DNA from: a virus
IMG/VR virus record: IMGVR_UViG_3300035698_007038
Coordinates: 1 to 47,204 of that record
Direction: 5' to 3' (one strand)
DNA length: 47,204 nt
Made by a program: the position numbers and the translations under genes. Below are positions 41,133 to 47,204 of this stretch, in pieces. Within the stretch, counting starts at the first letter, position 1; each line of letters starts with the position of its first letter. The notes below the pieces were generated by a model, which had not been told where the DNA came from, made no database searches, and saw only the letters and a list, made by a program, of their open reading frames with translations.

Positions 41133-42372
41133 CAAAACATACCTCCGATTTTATATTACGAGATAGGCCGGTGCCATCTCCGTCTAATTTATTTTTAGGA
41201 ACATGGACGTATCTAGTTAATGGATACTCCGGGTCCCTACCTATAGTGATAATAAACTCAGCCGCCGCTTGCTTAGCACTCCTGGAGAAATCCAACTGGT
41301 GCATTCCTATGTAATGTTGAAACCTGGCTTCTTGGGTCGAGTTGTCTTTCCATGTAACCGAACCATCGCATTGAGAGGACCCGAGGAGTGGACAAAAGTC
41401 TTTACTAATGTCTCTAATCTCACGATACAAATTCTTAAGTCTGATCACCTCTTGGTTTTTATTACCTCCGGGCAGTACGATATGATCTAACATATCGATC
41501 ACTATTAATTTGGCGTTATACTTTTCTGCCTTTTCTCTGATCATGTCAGGAGTATAGCCCACAGCATCAAATATCTTAATTCTATTTACGTCTCCGTGCA
41601 GTTTCTTAGTATACTTTTCATATGCATACGATTCGTTCTGTATTATGGTTTCATTATCCGTGTTTAAAACGGCGCACCATAACTGTGCCTGTACTCTATC
41701 TTCTGGTCCTTCGTTGTTGAACCATAGAACAGACCCCTCTTCTATTTGCTGCGCCATGTAGGCAGCTTCGCTAATCAAAAACTTACTCTTACCAGTATCT
41801 ACGTAAGCAGCGACGTAGCCAAAGTCTCCTGGTATTAACGGACCTATGCTTTTGTTCAGGCACCCCAGTCTCCACGACAGACCTTTACTTCTCTGAGCCT
41901 TAACGAATATATCTCCGAAATCATTAGATACGAAGTCAGATTCTGCTAATATCTCGGTCTCATCCACATATTCCTGTAGTTTCTTTCTAATATCCGCCAC
42001 AGCAAGTCCCGTATCGGACAATAAGTCTTTAATGGTGTCCTTAGCAGCCTCTTGCTTAAAGTGCTTCAGAACGCCTCTAATGAAGTCTGAGGAAGTATCA
42101 ACCGTTTCGTTGTGTAACCGTTCAAATATGACCGAGTATACCTTAGATTTAGTTTTATTTAGGTCCGGATGCTTTATCTGTTGGAACCAGGTATTAAACT
42201 GTTCTAAATCTATGGCTTCCACATCATCGAAGTCTTTGTAGTAAGAGCCTATGTCATCTAGAATAAGCTTAGTCTCATCTTGTAATACTTCTTCTCGTAC
42301 ATAGGTACGGTAGTTATTAAATATTTCTCGGCTATCTGTAAATAGTTTTAGCAATGTAATTTCGGTTATCAT
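41098..42372 (-). CDS. Replicative DNA helicase (DnaB/SF4-like)
   Basis: 424 aa from ATG 42372; an upstream extension was rejected because the ATG overlaps the stop of the previous gene (TAATG). The N-terminal helical domain to about 145 is followed by a RecA core: Walker A AAYVDTGKSKFLI at about 188-200, LWFNNEGPEDRV, Walker B KLIVIDMLDHI near 300, LLGSSQCDGSV with the sensor Gln, and a C-terminal DFSRSAKQAAAEFIITIGRD. It should unwind DNA at the fork with the separately encoded primase. Confidence 0.88.
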   Translation of the reverse strand: MITEITLLKLFTDSREIFNNYRTYVREEVLQDETKLILDDIGSYYKDFDDVEAIDLEQFNTWFQQIKHPDLNKTKSKVYSVIFERLHNETVDTSSDFIRGVLKHFKQEAAKDTIKDLLSDTGLAVADIRKKLQEYVDETEILAESDFVSNDFGDIFVKAQRSKGLSWRLGCLNKSIGPLIPGDFGYVAAYVDTGKSKFLISEAAYMAQQIEEGSVLWFNNEGPEDRVQAQLWCAVLNTDNETIIQNESYAYEKYTKKLHGDVNRIKIFDAVGYTPDMIREKAEKYNAKLIVIDMLDHIVLPGGNKNQEVIRLKNLYREIRDISKDFCPLLGSSQCDGSVTWKDNSTQEARFQHYIGMHQLDFSRSAKQAAAEFIITIGRDPEYPLTRYVHVPKNKLDGDGTGLSRNIKSEVCFDGKRSIYYEKA

Positions 42373-42542
42373 TAATGTACCCTTGTATCTAGTCCGAACT
42401 CTAGCACATCGTTGGGGCAATACACCGTTAGGCACAACTGACTATCTGTGAATTGTTTCACGGTATATGGAAATCCCATATCCTCAATTATAGATATAAC
42501 ATTGTCGAGAGTGGTATACTTGATGTGGTAACCATCGCTCAT
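42372..42542 (-). CDS. Small protein between primase and helicase (56 aa)
   Basis: Start at ATG 42542 overlapping the primase stop (ATGA). MSDGYHIKYTTLDNVISIIEDMGFPYTVKQ then a beta-like LCLTVYCPNDVLEFGLDTRVH. Coupled at both ends to replication genes; unknown function, maybe a replication accessory factor. Confidence 0.55.
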   Translation of the reverse strand: MSDGYHIKYTTLDNVISIIEDMGFPYTVKQFTDSQLCLTVYCPNDVLEFGLDTRVH

Positions 42543-43294
42543 TTTGTATAAGGTTTCAGTTTTTTCTGTATTTCGCTGTCGTATAAACATTTCGGATCTC
42601 GCTCTGTTACTACGTTACTTACGCAGGGCGTTAATAGGTTCAATTGTCTAAGTAATTTATTCGCTGCTTCCTGGCCCGGTGCATCGCTGTCCAGCCATAC
42701 TATTATATTATCATAGTTTGAAACTAATGTCAACATTTTATCTGTTTTTAAACTGGTTCCTATTAATGAAACTGCCTGACAGAATTCTCCAACCCTAATG
42801 GCACTTAACATATCTTCCACTAGTACTATGGTTTTAGTTTCGTAGTCTCCTTTTGACCAGAATAAACTATCCTTACTGCCTACTGTATAATATTTAGGAC
42901 TGTCGTGCTTGTCTGTGGCTCTGGCCTGGTAAAACTTCAACTCACCGTCTACATATGAAGGTAGTATTACTCTATTCTTAAGTACTACACCTTCGGTGTA
43001 AGTATTATATACGTATCCTATGTTATATTTATCCCGTAGATCAGCATAGATAGCGTGGGATAAGAGCCATTTATGTGCCTCTATAGGCATTCTTTTAGAA
43101 CATCCTGAAGGTAGACGTAGGTTCTGCTTCTCTTCGTCTCCTAAATCCATAAGTTCTGGGAAGAATGACTTACGGGGCCGTTTGCTGTGGCTAGTATGAC
43201 ATGAGTAACAATACGTATTATCCTCATATTCTGCCAGAGCATCTGACGATCCGCAGTCATCACACGGTTGATGGCTATTTACTAGTGCGCTCAT
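42539..43294 (-). CDS. DNA primase (Toprim, T7 gp4 N-terminal-like)
   Basis: 251 aa. Zinc-finger Cys at about 11, 14, 29 and 32 (CDDCGS...YCYSC), RNA-polymerase-like domain with NRVILPSYVDGELKFYQARAT, and Toprim acidic motifs: VLVEDMLSAIRVGE near 158-171 and WLDSDAPGQEAA near 200-211. The helicase half of T7 gp4 is encoded separately downstream, so the primase-helicase is split. Makes primers for lagging-strand synthesis. Confidence 0.88.
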   Translation of the reverse strand: MSALVNSHQPCDDCGSSDALAEYEDNTYCYSCHTSHSKRPRKSFFPELMDLGDEEKQNLRLPSGCSKRMPIEAHKWLLSHAIYADLRDKYNIGYVYNTYTEGVVLKNRVILPSYVDGELKFYQARATDKHDSPKYYTVGSKDSLFWSKGDYETKTIVLVEDMLSAIRVGEFCQAVSLIGTSLKTDKMLTLVSNYDNIIVWLDSDAPGQEAANKLLRQLNLLTPCVSNVVTERDPKCLYDSEIQKKLKPYTK

Positions 43295-43472
43295 TCTCTT
43301 TATCCTGTATTATCCCAGTAAAGAAAGCCTTTGCTGTTTGTATAGGATCTGAATGTCCCACACTAGCATCAAAAATTACCAGTACTCCATCTACCTTTAC
43401 TGATGCTGAATTATTTTCTTCCGAAATCTTCAACTCCACTATGTTATCGTATTGTGCTACTAAACCTGACAT
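43275..43472 (-). CDS. Small hypothetical protein (65 aa)
   Basis: MSGLVAQYDNIVELKISEE..SVKVDGVLVIFDASVGHSDP forms beta strands and is followed by a short helix (IQTAKAFFTGIIQDKENE). It overlaps the primase start by 20 bp. No family recognised. Confidence 0.5.
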   Translation of the reverse strand: MSGLVAQYDNIVELKISEENNSASVKVDGVLVIFDASVGHSDPIQTAKAFFTGIIQDKENERTSK

Positions 43473-43473
43473 A

Positions 43474-43731
43474 CTATTCTCCTCTACGTTTGTCGTAATC
43501 TGTAATTACATGTTTACCCGCATCGATTTGATTCGATACCCATTCTTCGTACTCGTTGGTTACTAAACCTACGTGAAGCCCTAAAACTCCCACGTTATGT
43601 ACGGCCTCTATTAATGCCATGATGGCCATGCTATGTGACGAATCCTCAGTGAACATAGTGTCTATAGACTCTAGTTCATTCTTGATCCTCGTTAGATCAT
43701 TCACCATGCGTTGTATGTCTGACGTATTCAT
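43474..43731 (-). CDS. Small helical protein (85 aa)
   Basis: Start at ATG 43731, preceded by AGAGGAG. A helical N-terminus (SDIQRMVNDLTRIKNELESIDTMF), then HSMAIMALIEAVHNVGVLGLHVGLV and a charged C-terminal end. Lies between the exported ClpP-fold gene and the primase block. No family recognised. Confidence 0.5.
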   Translation of the reverse strand: MNTSDIQRMVNDLTRIKNELESIDTMFTEDSSHSMAIMALIEAVHNVGVLGLHVGLVTNEYEEWVSNQIDAGKHVITDYDKRRGE

Positions 43732-43742
43732 AGATATCTCCT

Positions 43743-44387
43743 CTATTTCGTCCCTCGTATAAAACAAGAGTCTGATCGTTCATGTATGACACGGGTCCTT
43801 AGCCGGTCCTTACATATACGGGATCCATTCACCGTAATGTTAGATCCATTTAACAAACGTTCCCACTCCTCCCCAGTCACGAAGGTAAATACCCTCGAGG
43901 CCTGATACCACGACAATGTCGCCGTGTAAGTCATAAACTTAAATAAACCTAATTTATTATTAGAGCCAGGTATAATTACTTGTCTGCCACGTTGATACCT
44001 TATGTTATGAAACAGTATTCTAGAGTCGTGGTTTATCTTAACAATGTCTCCCTGAAATACTAACAGTGCGGCGGCACTAGCGATAAGCCCATCGGCTTCT
44101 ATTATTACTGTAGCCTTTGATTTTTTTATCTCAAATGTTAGGGCAGCTAGTGTTCTGACATACCCTCCGTTATTATTTGTTACTACTATATATACAACAT
44201 CTTTTTTCGTACCGTTACGTAGGGCTACTATTAAGTCTTTGTACTCACCTATATTATATCCAATTATACGACTAATATAATATTTCTTACCCGTGACCTT
44301 GTCAGGTTTAACTGCCAGATCCGCCCGGGTCTGTAGGCTTAACACCAGGCTTAGCGTTACCACGACACTTACTAAGATCTTCTTCAT
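43743..44387 (-). CDS. Second exported ClpP-fold serine protease paralogue
   Basis: 214 aa. Signal peptide MKKILVSVVVTLSLVLSLQTRAD with probable cleavage after about residue 22. NNNGGYVRTL at 71-80, GLIASAAALLVFQGD with Ser104, RILFHNIR with His127: the same positions as in the protein at 1075-1722, and the same end pattern (IC...CFIRGTK). It is thus a true paralogue on the other strand and near the opposite end of the genome. Its ATG lies within the 3' end of the upstream coiled-coil gene (80-bp overlap). Confidence 0.7.
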   Translation of the reverse strand: MKKILVSVVVTLSLVLSLQTRADLAVKPDKVTGKKYYISRIIGYNIGEYKDLIVALRNGTKKDVVYIVVTNNNGGYVRTLAALTFEIKKSKATVIIEADGLIASAAALLVFQGDIVKINHDSRILFHNIRYQRGRQVIIPGSNNKLGLFKFMTYTATLSWYQASRVFTFVTGEEWERLLNGSNITVNGSRICKDRLRTRVIHERSDSCFIRGTK

Positions 44388-44622
44388 ACTTCTTCCTCAA
44401 CTTTCGTAGCTCGTATTGACTGCTATTATACTTACGCTTAAGATTATTCAAATCCATCACTGAATCTGCATACCGTTTCTGCGCTTCTTTCAAATTACCA
44501 TCTATTAAATGGTTATGTGTACTCAGGAACTCTATCTCATGTCTAAATTCATTGTTCTTGTGCACTGTGACGCCGGTCACTATCCCAAAAGCTACCGCCA
44601 CTACCATTAGGTACCTTTTCAT
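44308..44622 (-). CDS. Membrane-anchored coiled-coil protein, i-spanin-like (104 aa)
   Basis: Start at ATG 44622 with GGGGGT upstream. N-terminal helix (MKRYLMVVAVAFGIVTGVTV), a long heptad-like helix (HEIEFLSTHNHLI through LRKLRKKYEEDLSKC) and a Pro/Gly-rich tail. This is the shape of inner-membrane spanins (Rz-like). A partner lipoprotein may be the gene at 45373. It is far from the holin and endolysin, so the assignment is tentative. Confidence 0.5.
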   Translation of the reverse strand: MKRYLMVVAVAFGIVTGVTVHKNNEFRHEIEFLSTHNHLIDGNLKEAQKRYADSVMDLNNLKRKYNSSQYELRKLRKKYEEDLSKCRGNAKPGVKPTDPGGSGS

Positions 44623-44631
44623 ATACACCCC

Positions 44632-44802
44632 CTATATGACTCTTACCATCACTACAACGGCTATTAAAACGATTACTAGAAGTAACATCCCTCTCCTGTA
44701 AAGAGGCTGATGTCTATCCTCATTACTTTGTTTATGTTCTCTGACGTTGTCAGGATTAGGAACATACATACCGTCTTTCTCTAGTCTATAAAATCTTTTC
44801 AT
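44632..44802 (-). CDS. Small tail-anchored membrane protein (56 aa)
   Basis: ATG 44802, with GGAGGG 7 nt upstream (a GTG 15 nt earlier was rejected). Polar N-terminal 38 residues (KRFYRLEKDGMYVPNPDN) then a C-terminal helix (GMLLLVIVLIAVVVMVRVI). First gene after the minus-strand promoter at 44839-44866. Confidence 0.6.
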   Translation of the reverse strand: MKRFYRLEKDGMYVPNPDNVREHKQSNEDRHQPLYRRGMLLLVIVLIAVVVMVRVI

Positions 44803-44838
44803 CTTCTTACCCTCCACGTTTACTACACTCTCACTATC

Positions 44839-44866
44839 AGTATAGTCAACAGGGAGGATTTGTCAA
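44839..44866 (-). promoter_or_regulatory. sigma70 promoter, minus strand
   Basis: Reading the minus strand: TTGACA (44866-44861), a 16-bp spacer and TATACT (44844-44839). It overlaps the 3' end of the upstream small gene and would drive the exported ClpP-fold, primase, helicase and later genes. A second TTGACT overlaps the -10 region. Confidence 0.7.
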
Positions 44867-45069
44867 GTAATATCCTTATTATTTTCATCTGATTCGTCAA
44901 ATTCTTGATAATCTGGAGGCAAGGACTCCTCTCCTTTAGACTCTTTACGTTCTGCTCGGAACGCTGTATACGCTCTAAACTTAGCAACAGAGGCTGTGCC
45001 CATGATGGCCATCAAAGGTATGCCAAAGCCAATGAACGCCATACCTAAAAACATTTGAAACCCACTCAT
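44863..45069 (-). CDS. Small membrane protein with acidic tail (68 aa)
   Basis: GAGGA upstream of ATG. N-terminal helix (FQMFLGMAFIGFGIPLMAIMGTASV), then a basic stretch (KFRAYTAFRAERKE) and an acidic tail (EFDESDENNKDIT). Coupled to the next-upstream micro-protein. Unknown function. Confidence 0.55.
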   Translation of the reverse strand: MSGFQMFLGMAFIGFGIPLMAIMGTASVAKFRAYTAFRAERKESKGEESLPPDYQEFDESDENNKDIT

Positions 45070-45198
45070 TTATTCGTCCTCTCTGTATTTATCAACCAAG
45101 TATCTGAGGGCTCCGAAAATACCCGCAGTTACTACTACAATTACGTTGTACAACATCATTCCCAGGGCCACTGCCCAGGCCATTTCATATGTTCCCAT
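45070..45198 (-). CDS. Micro membrane protein (42 aa)
   Basis: MGTYEMAWAVALGMMLYNVIVVVTAGIFGALRYLVDKYREDE, given here only as segments: one long hydrophobic helix (about residues 6-31) and a charged C-terminal end. Start overlaps the previous stop (TAATG) and AGGAGAG lies upstream. Confidence 0.55.
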   Translation of the reverse strand: MGTYEMAWAVALGMMLYNVIVVVTAGIFGALRYLVDKYREDE

Positions 45199-45380
45199 TA
45201 TGCTCTCCTGTATATCTCTTCAATATATAATATTTCGTTCAACGTCTTTTGAGCATCAGCTGGTAATTGCTGAGGACTAGAGGTTGTATACATAACAACC
45301 CCCATCGTCAGAATACCAATCGATCCGAATACTAAAACATCTTTAGTGGACGCTCTTAGAATTTCCCGTAGGCTATTCAT
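45198..45380 (-). CDS. Small membrane protein (60 aa)
   Basis: Start at ATG 45380, overlapping the stop of the lipoprotein gene upstream (ATGAATAG). MNSLREILRASTKDVL then a helix (VFGSIGILTMGVVMYT) and a helical C-terminal part (LPADAQKTLNEILYIEEIYR). Unknown function. Confidence 0.55.
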   Translation of the reverse strand: MNSLREILRASTKDVLVFGSIGILTMGVVMYTTSSPQQLPADAQKTLNEILYIEEIYRRA

Positions 45381-45705
45381 TGTTTTCCTGCTGAATCTTT
45401 GCACATTCATATTCGCCAGGATTTCTCATTTTCACTTTAAACCCTGAAACGTCAGATTCTGGTAATCTCACAACTACGTTGTATCGCCTGTTTTTTTCTT
45501 CCCCTACCGGTGCTATCACTAACACTCGTTTACCATCATACTCAATGACGGCATCGCCATCAAATATACGGAATTTGGGAGTATAAACAAACATCTTACA
45601 AAATAATAATGTACCCTCTGGTTTACTGGGCTTTACCTTCTCTTTGAATACACTGCACCCGGCAATACTTAAGGCCACCAATGCAGGGACTATATACTTA
45701 ATCAT
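45373..45705 (-). CDS. Putative lipoprotein (110 aa)
   Basis: MIKYIVPALVALSIAGCSVF contains a lipobox (SIAGC; Cys17), so it is probably lipidated and anchored to the outer or inner membrane. The mature part is beta-rich (TLLFCKMFVYTPKF, DAVIEYDGKRVLVIAP, YNVVVRLPE) and has two further Cys. GAGGAG upstream. Could be an outer-membrane spanin or a superinfection-exclusion lipoprotein. Confidence 0.6.
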   Translation of the reverse strand: MIKYIVPALVALSIAGCSVFKEKVKPSKPEGTLLFCKMFVYTPKFRIFDGDAVIEYDGKRVLVIAPVGEEKNRRYNVVVRLPESDVSGFKVKMRNPGEYECAKIQQENNE

Positions 45706-45820
45706 CTTTATCGCTCCTCGTTAATAAAAAGGCTGCTAACCCTACCCAAGCAGCGATCACTACGGTCGCTACCACCAAATGTAAAAAGCTAAAAAGCTTA
45801 ATAGTTAATAATTCAATCAT
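45698..45820 (-). CDS. Micro membrane protein (40 aa)
   Basis: MIELLTIKLFSFLHLVVATVV then IAAWVGLAAFLLTRSDKDD: one or two short hydrophobic segments and a charged C-terminus. Start overlaps the upstream stop (ATGA) and its stop overlaps the lipoprotein start (ATGATTAA). Confidence 0.5.
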   Translation of the reverse strand: MIELLTIKLFSFLHLVVATVVIAAWVGLAAFLLTRSDKDD

Positions 45821-45984
45821 GACATACTCACCAATACAAAGGCTGTTGTAAGTATCAACAAGCCCAGTCCCATGTTTCTTAGATACCGTTTCTTACTGTT
45901 ATCATATACTTCCAATGCTAGTCTAACTCCCATTAGTATCATTCCCACTGCCATTATCACTTCCGGCGTTGTTAATGTTATCAT
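45817..45984 (-). CDS. Small membrane protein (55 aa)
   Basis: ATG 45984 with AGGAG 6 nt upstream. First hydrophobic segment (VIMAVGMILMGVRLAL), a basic link (YDNSKKRYLRN) and a second helix (MGLGLLILTTAFVLVSM): a probable hairpin in the membrane with a basic cytoplasmic loop. Overlaps neighbours at both ends. Confidence 0.5.
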   Translation of the reverse strand: MITLTTPEVIMAVGMILMGVRLALEVYDNSKKRYLRNMGLGLLILTTAFVLVSMS

Positions 45985-46147
45985 TTGCTGCTCCTAATGG
46001 TTGGGCTTCAAGTACTTTCTGCAGGTCGACATACATCTCCTCCAGAACTGCTGTCTCCTCCCTCAACTGATGGAGGTCCGTCGCAATTTTGTAAATCCAG
46101 TCCCGATTTAAGTTCATTTGTTTTGTCTGATCCACGTCGTATTTCAT
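45923..46147 (-). CDS. Small coiled-coil protein (74 aa)
   Basis: AAAGGAGA 6 nt before ATG 46147. Helical with heptads (IYKIATDLHQLREETAVLEEMYVDLQKVLEA in segments), ending in an Asn/Gly/Ser tail (NNAGSDNGSGNDTNGS). It overlaps the gene at 46008 by 140 bp and the one at 45984 by 62 bp, so three frames are used in one short stretch. Unknown function. Confidence 0.5.
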   Translation of the reverse strand: MKYDVDQTKQMNLNRDWIYKIATDLHQLREETAVLEEMYVDLQKVLEAQPLGAANDNINNAGSDNGSGNDTNGS

Positions 46148-46295
46148 AACCGTCTCCTTTGTATACATGCACAATACAATGTGCCTTCTCTTGTTTCACT
46201 ATTTTCCCTTTATTGAAGGGTTGGAAATGTTCTAAAGCTACCATGCCACCTATCACTAATCCTAAGAATACTACTAGTAAAGCTATATATTTCAT
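46008..46295 (-). CDS. Small membrane-anchored protein (95 aa)
   Basis: Start ATG 46295 just after the previous stop (TGATATG), with AGGAT upstream. N-terminal helix (YIALLVVFLGLVIGGMVAL), then a polar domain with three Cys (HCIVHVY, LQNCDGPP, VCRPAE), suggesting an oxidised periplasmic part. Overlaps the coiled-coil gene by 140 bp. Confidence 0.5.
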   Translation of the reverse strand: MKYIALLVVFLGLVIGGMVALEHFQPFNKGKIVKQEKAHCIVHVYKGDGYEIRRGSDKTNELKSGLDLQNCDGPPSVEGGDSSSGGDVCRPAEST

Positions 46296-46296
46296 A

Positions 46297-47079
46297 TCAA
46301 TATCCTGGTCGAGCAAAGCCACAGTTATATTTCACTGCAGGATCTGCTATTATTTCATGGCTACCATATTTACCGGCATTAGGTATTCTAAATACCATGA
46401 ACCGACTACTATTCGCCCTAATTGTTAAGTAACTCCAATCCACCCTACGAACATTCATTCCCAAAGGTCTTGGGTGAAAATAATCTACCTTAATTGTTAC
46501 TTTTTTGTCTCTGTGACTAGTGTTCTTAAAGGTACACGAAACTGTATCACCTGATCCATAATCGGCTGGCCTGTAGTATGGGTGAACAAAAGGCTGTGCT
46601 GCGGGCACACCTATACCCACACCAGGTGTTATAGCAGGTGGGTTTACTGTTACCTTAGTAACTTGTGTTTGTGTCTGACGTTGTCTCTGATGTACTCTTA
46701 CTGGAGGTCTATACCCAGGGACATACCTAGGAGTCATACGTGGAGCATACCGTACAGGCTGGGTGGGCACCATTGCTCCTACTAATTCTCCTCGTCTTCT
46801 CGTTTGGTGACGTCTAACGTGACTCGGCCTAACGTAGGTACGCCTAACATATCTCCGGTGTGGGGGACGTACGAAAGGCCGTACAGTAACACGGCCCGGG
46901 TACACCGCGGGATAAATAATTGGCCCGTGGTAAAATGGATCGGCACGTCGGTGGTTCGGATAAACGTGTATTGATGGACCAATACGCTCGATGCCTGGCC
47001 TAGTGCCAGCACAACCCGAAATGAATAGTGCAGCCCCAACCAACGCTGCCATTACGAAACCATATTTAATTAAAACCAT
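46297..47079 (-). CDS. Large Arg/Pro/Tyr-rich lipoprotein (260 aa)
   Basis: First gene of the minus block. Signal with lipobox (MVLIKYGFVMAALVGAALF then ISGC, Cys23). A very basic segment (about 60-140) rich in R, P, Y, V and H (RRYVRRTYVRPSHVRRHQTRRR) is followed by a C-terminal beta domain (about 175-260; SCTFKNTSHRDKKVTIKV, SSRFMVFRIPNAGKY). The Arg/Pro region resembles cell-envelope-binding lipoproteins; binding to LPS or peptidoglycan is a guess. Early position suggests an infection-time envelope protein, for example superinfection exclusion. Confidence 0.6.
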   Translation of the reverse strand: MVLIKYGFVMAALVGAALFISGCAGTRPGIERIGPSIHVYPNHRRADPFYHGPIIYPAVYPGRVTVRPFVRPPHRRYVRRTYVRPSHVRRHQTRRRGELVGAMVPTQPVRYAPRMTPRYVPGYRPPVRVHQRQRQTQTQVTKVTVNPPAITPGVGIGVPAAQPFVHPYYRPADYGSGDTVSCTFKNTSHRDKKVTIKVDYFHPRPLGMNVRRVDWSYLTIRANSSRFMVFRIPNAGKYGSHEIIADPAVKYNCGFARPGY

Positions 47080-47117
47080 AACTTTTACCTCACTGTTACT
47101 TACAGCTTATCATAGTG

Positions 47118-47133
47118 TGACATACATGTCAAG
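47118..47133 (-). promoter_or_regulatory. Possible promoter/operator before minus block
   Basis: An inverted repeat TGACAT-AC-ATGTCA (47118-47131) overlaps a minus-strand TTGACA (47133-47128). A TATGAT lies 12 bp beyond, too close for a standard spacer, so the promoter is uncertain. It could be a regulated start for the first minus-strand genes. Confidence 0.35.
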
Positions 47134-47159
47134 TATTACTTCAAATAATTTATTGAGTA

Positions 47160-47204
47160 CATTCCGTATATATTATATATATATTATATTATATATTATA
47201 TATA
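47160..47204. repeat. AT-rich simple-sequence terminus
   Basis: TATATTAT-type repeats to the end of the window, similar in kind to 1-150. See the entry for 1-150. Confidence 0.6.

Noticed and set aside
42373-42435. Upstream extension of the helicase gene
   Set aside because: Overlaps the preceding gene; the TAATG coupled start at 42372 is typical.
1-47204. CRISPR array, insertion sequence, integrase, phage RNA polymerase
   Set aside because: No regularly spaced repeats with spacers, no transposase or integrase motifs, and no T7-type RNA polymerase gene were seen.

Overview
The window reads as the near-complete genome of a tailed, short-tailed (podovirus-type) phage of a Gram-negative bacterium. 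The virion module is P22-like (portal, gp4-like and gp10-like tail factors, three ejection-type proteins) and is joined to a T7-type replication module (family A DNA polymerase, separate Toprim primase and SF4 helicase, 5'-3' exonuclease, endonuclease I). No integrase, repressor or phage RNA polymerase is visible. Three sigma70-type promoters and several lipobox or signal-peptide proteins point to a lytic phage that uses host RNA polymerase in a diderm host. The host genus cannot be told from the sequence.

Layout. Positions 1-150 and 47160-47204 are AT-rich simple sequence. The two transcription blocks point away from these ends: plus strand from about 0.65 to 27.85 kb, minus strand from 47.08 down to 27.86 kb, converging at about 27.86 kb. 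If the ends join, the AT-rich segment is a single divergent intergenic or origin region. The plus block runs: secreted ClpP-fold protein, NlpC/P60-like protein, holin-like protein, endolysin, five micro membrane peptides, an initiator-type tRNA, a tRNA-like/tmRNA-like element, about 400 nt of apparently structured RNA, small and large terminase, portal, GroES, scaffold, capsid, fibre and tail proteins, ejection proteins, two paralogous fibres. The minus block, in transcription order from 47.1 kb, starts with about ten very small membrane, lipoprotein or coiled-coil genes. It continues with a second secreted ClpP-fold protein, primase, helicase, a cytoplasmic ClpP-fold protein, DNA polymerase, nucleotide-metabolism proteins, a complete PrkA-YeaH(DUF444)-SpoVR triad, an SSB-like protein, nucleases and GroEL.

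How it may work together. The phage brings its own chaperonin pair (GroES among the head genes, GroEL on the opposite strand at the end of the replication block), a stress-type kinase/VWA/SpoVR set, three ClpP-fold paralogues of which two are exported, and its own initiator-type tRNA. Several genes in the lysis region use UUG or apparently AUC/AUA starts close to that tRNA. The strongest candidates for something new are the phage-borne PrkA-YeaH-SpoVR triad, the RNA cluster at 4.1-4.7 kb, the exported ClpP-like paralogues, and the large set of single-helix micro-proteins.
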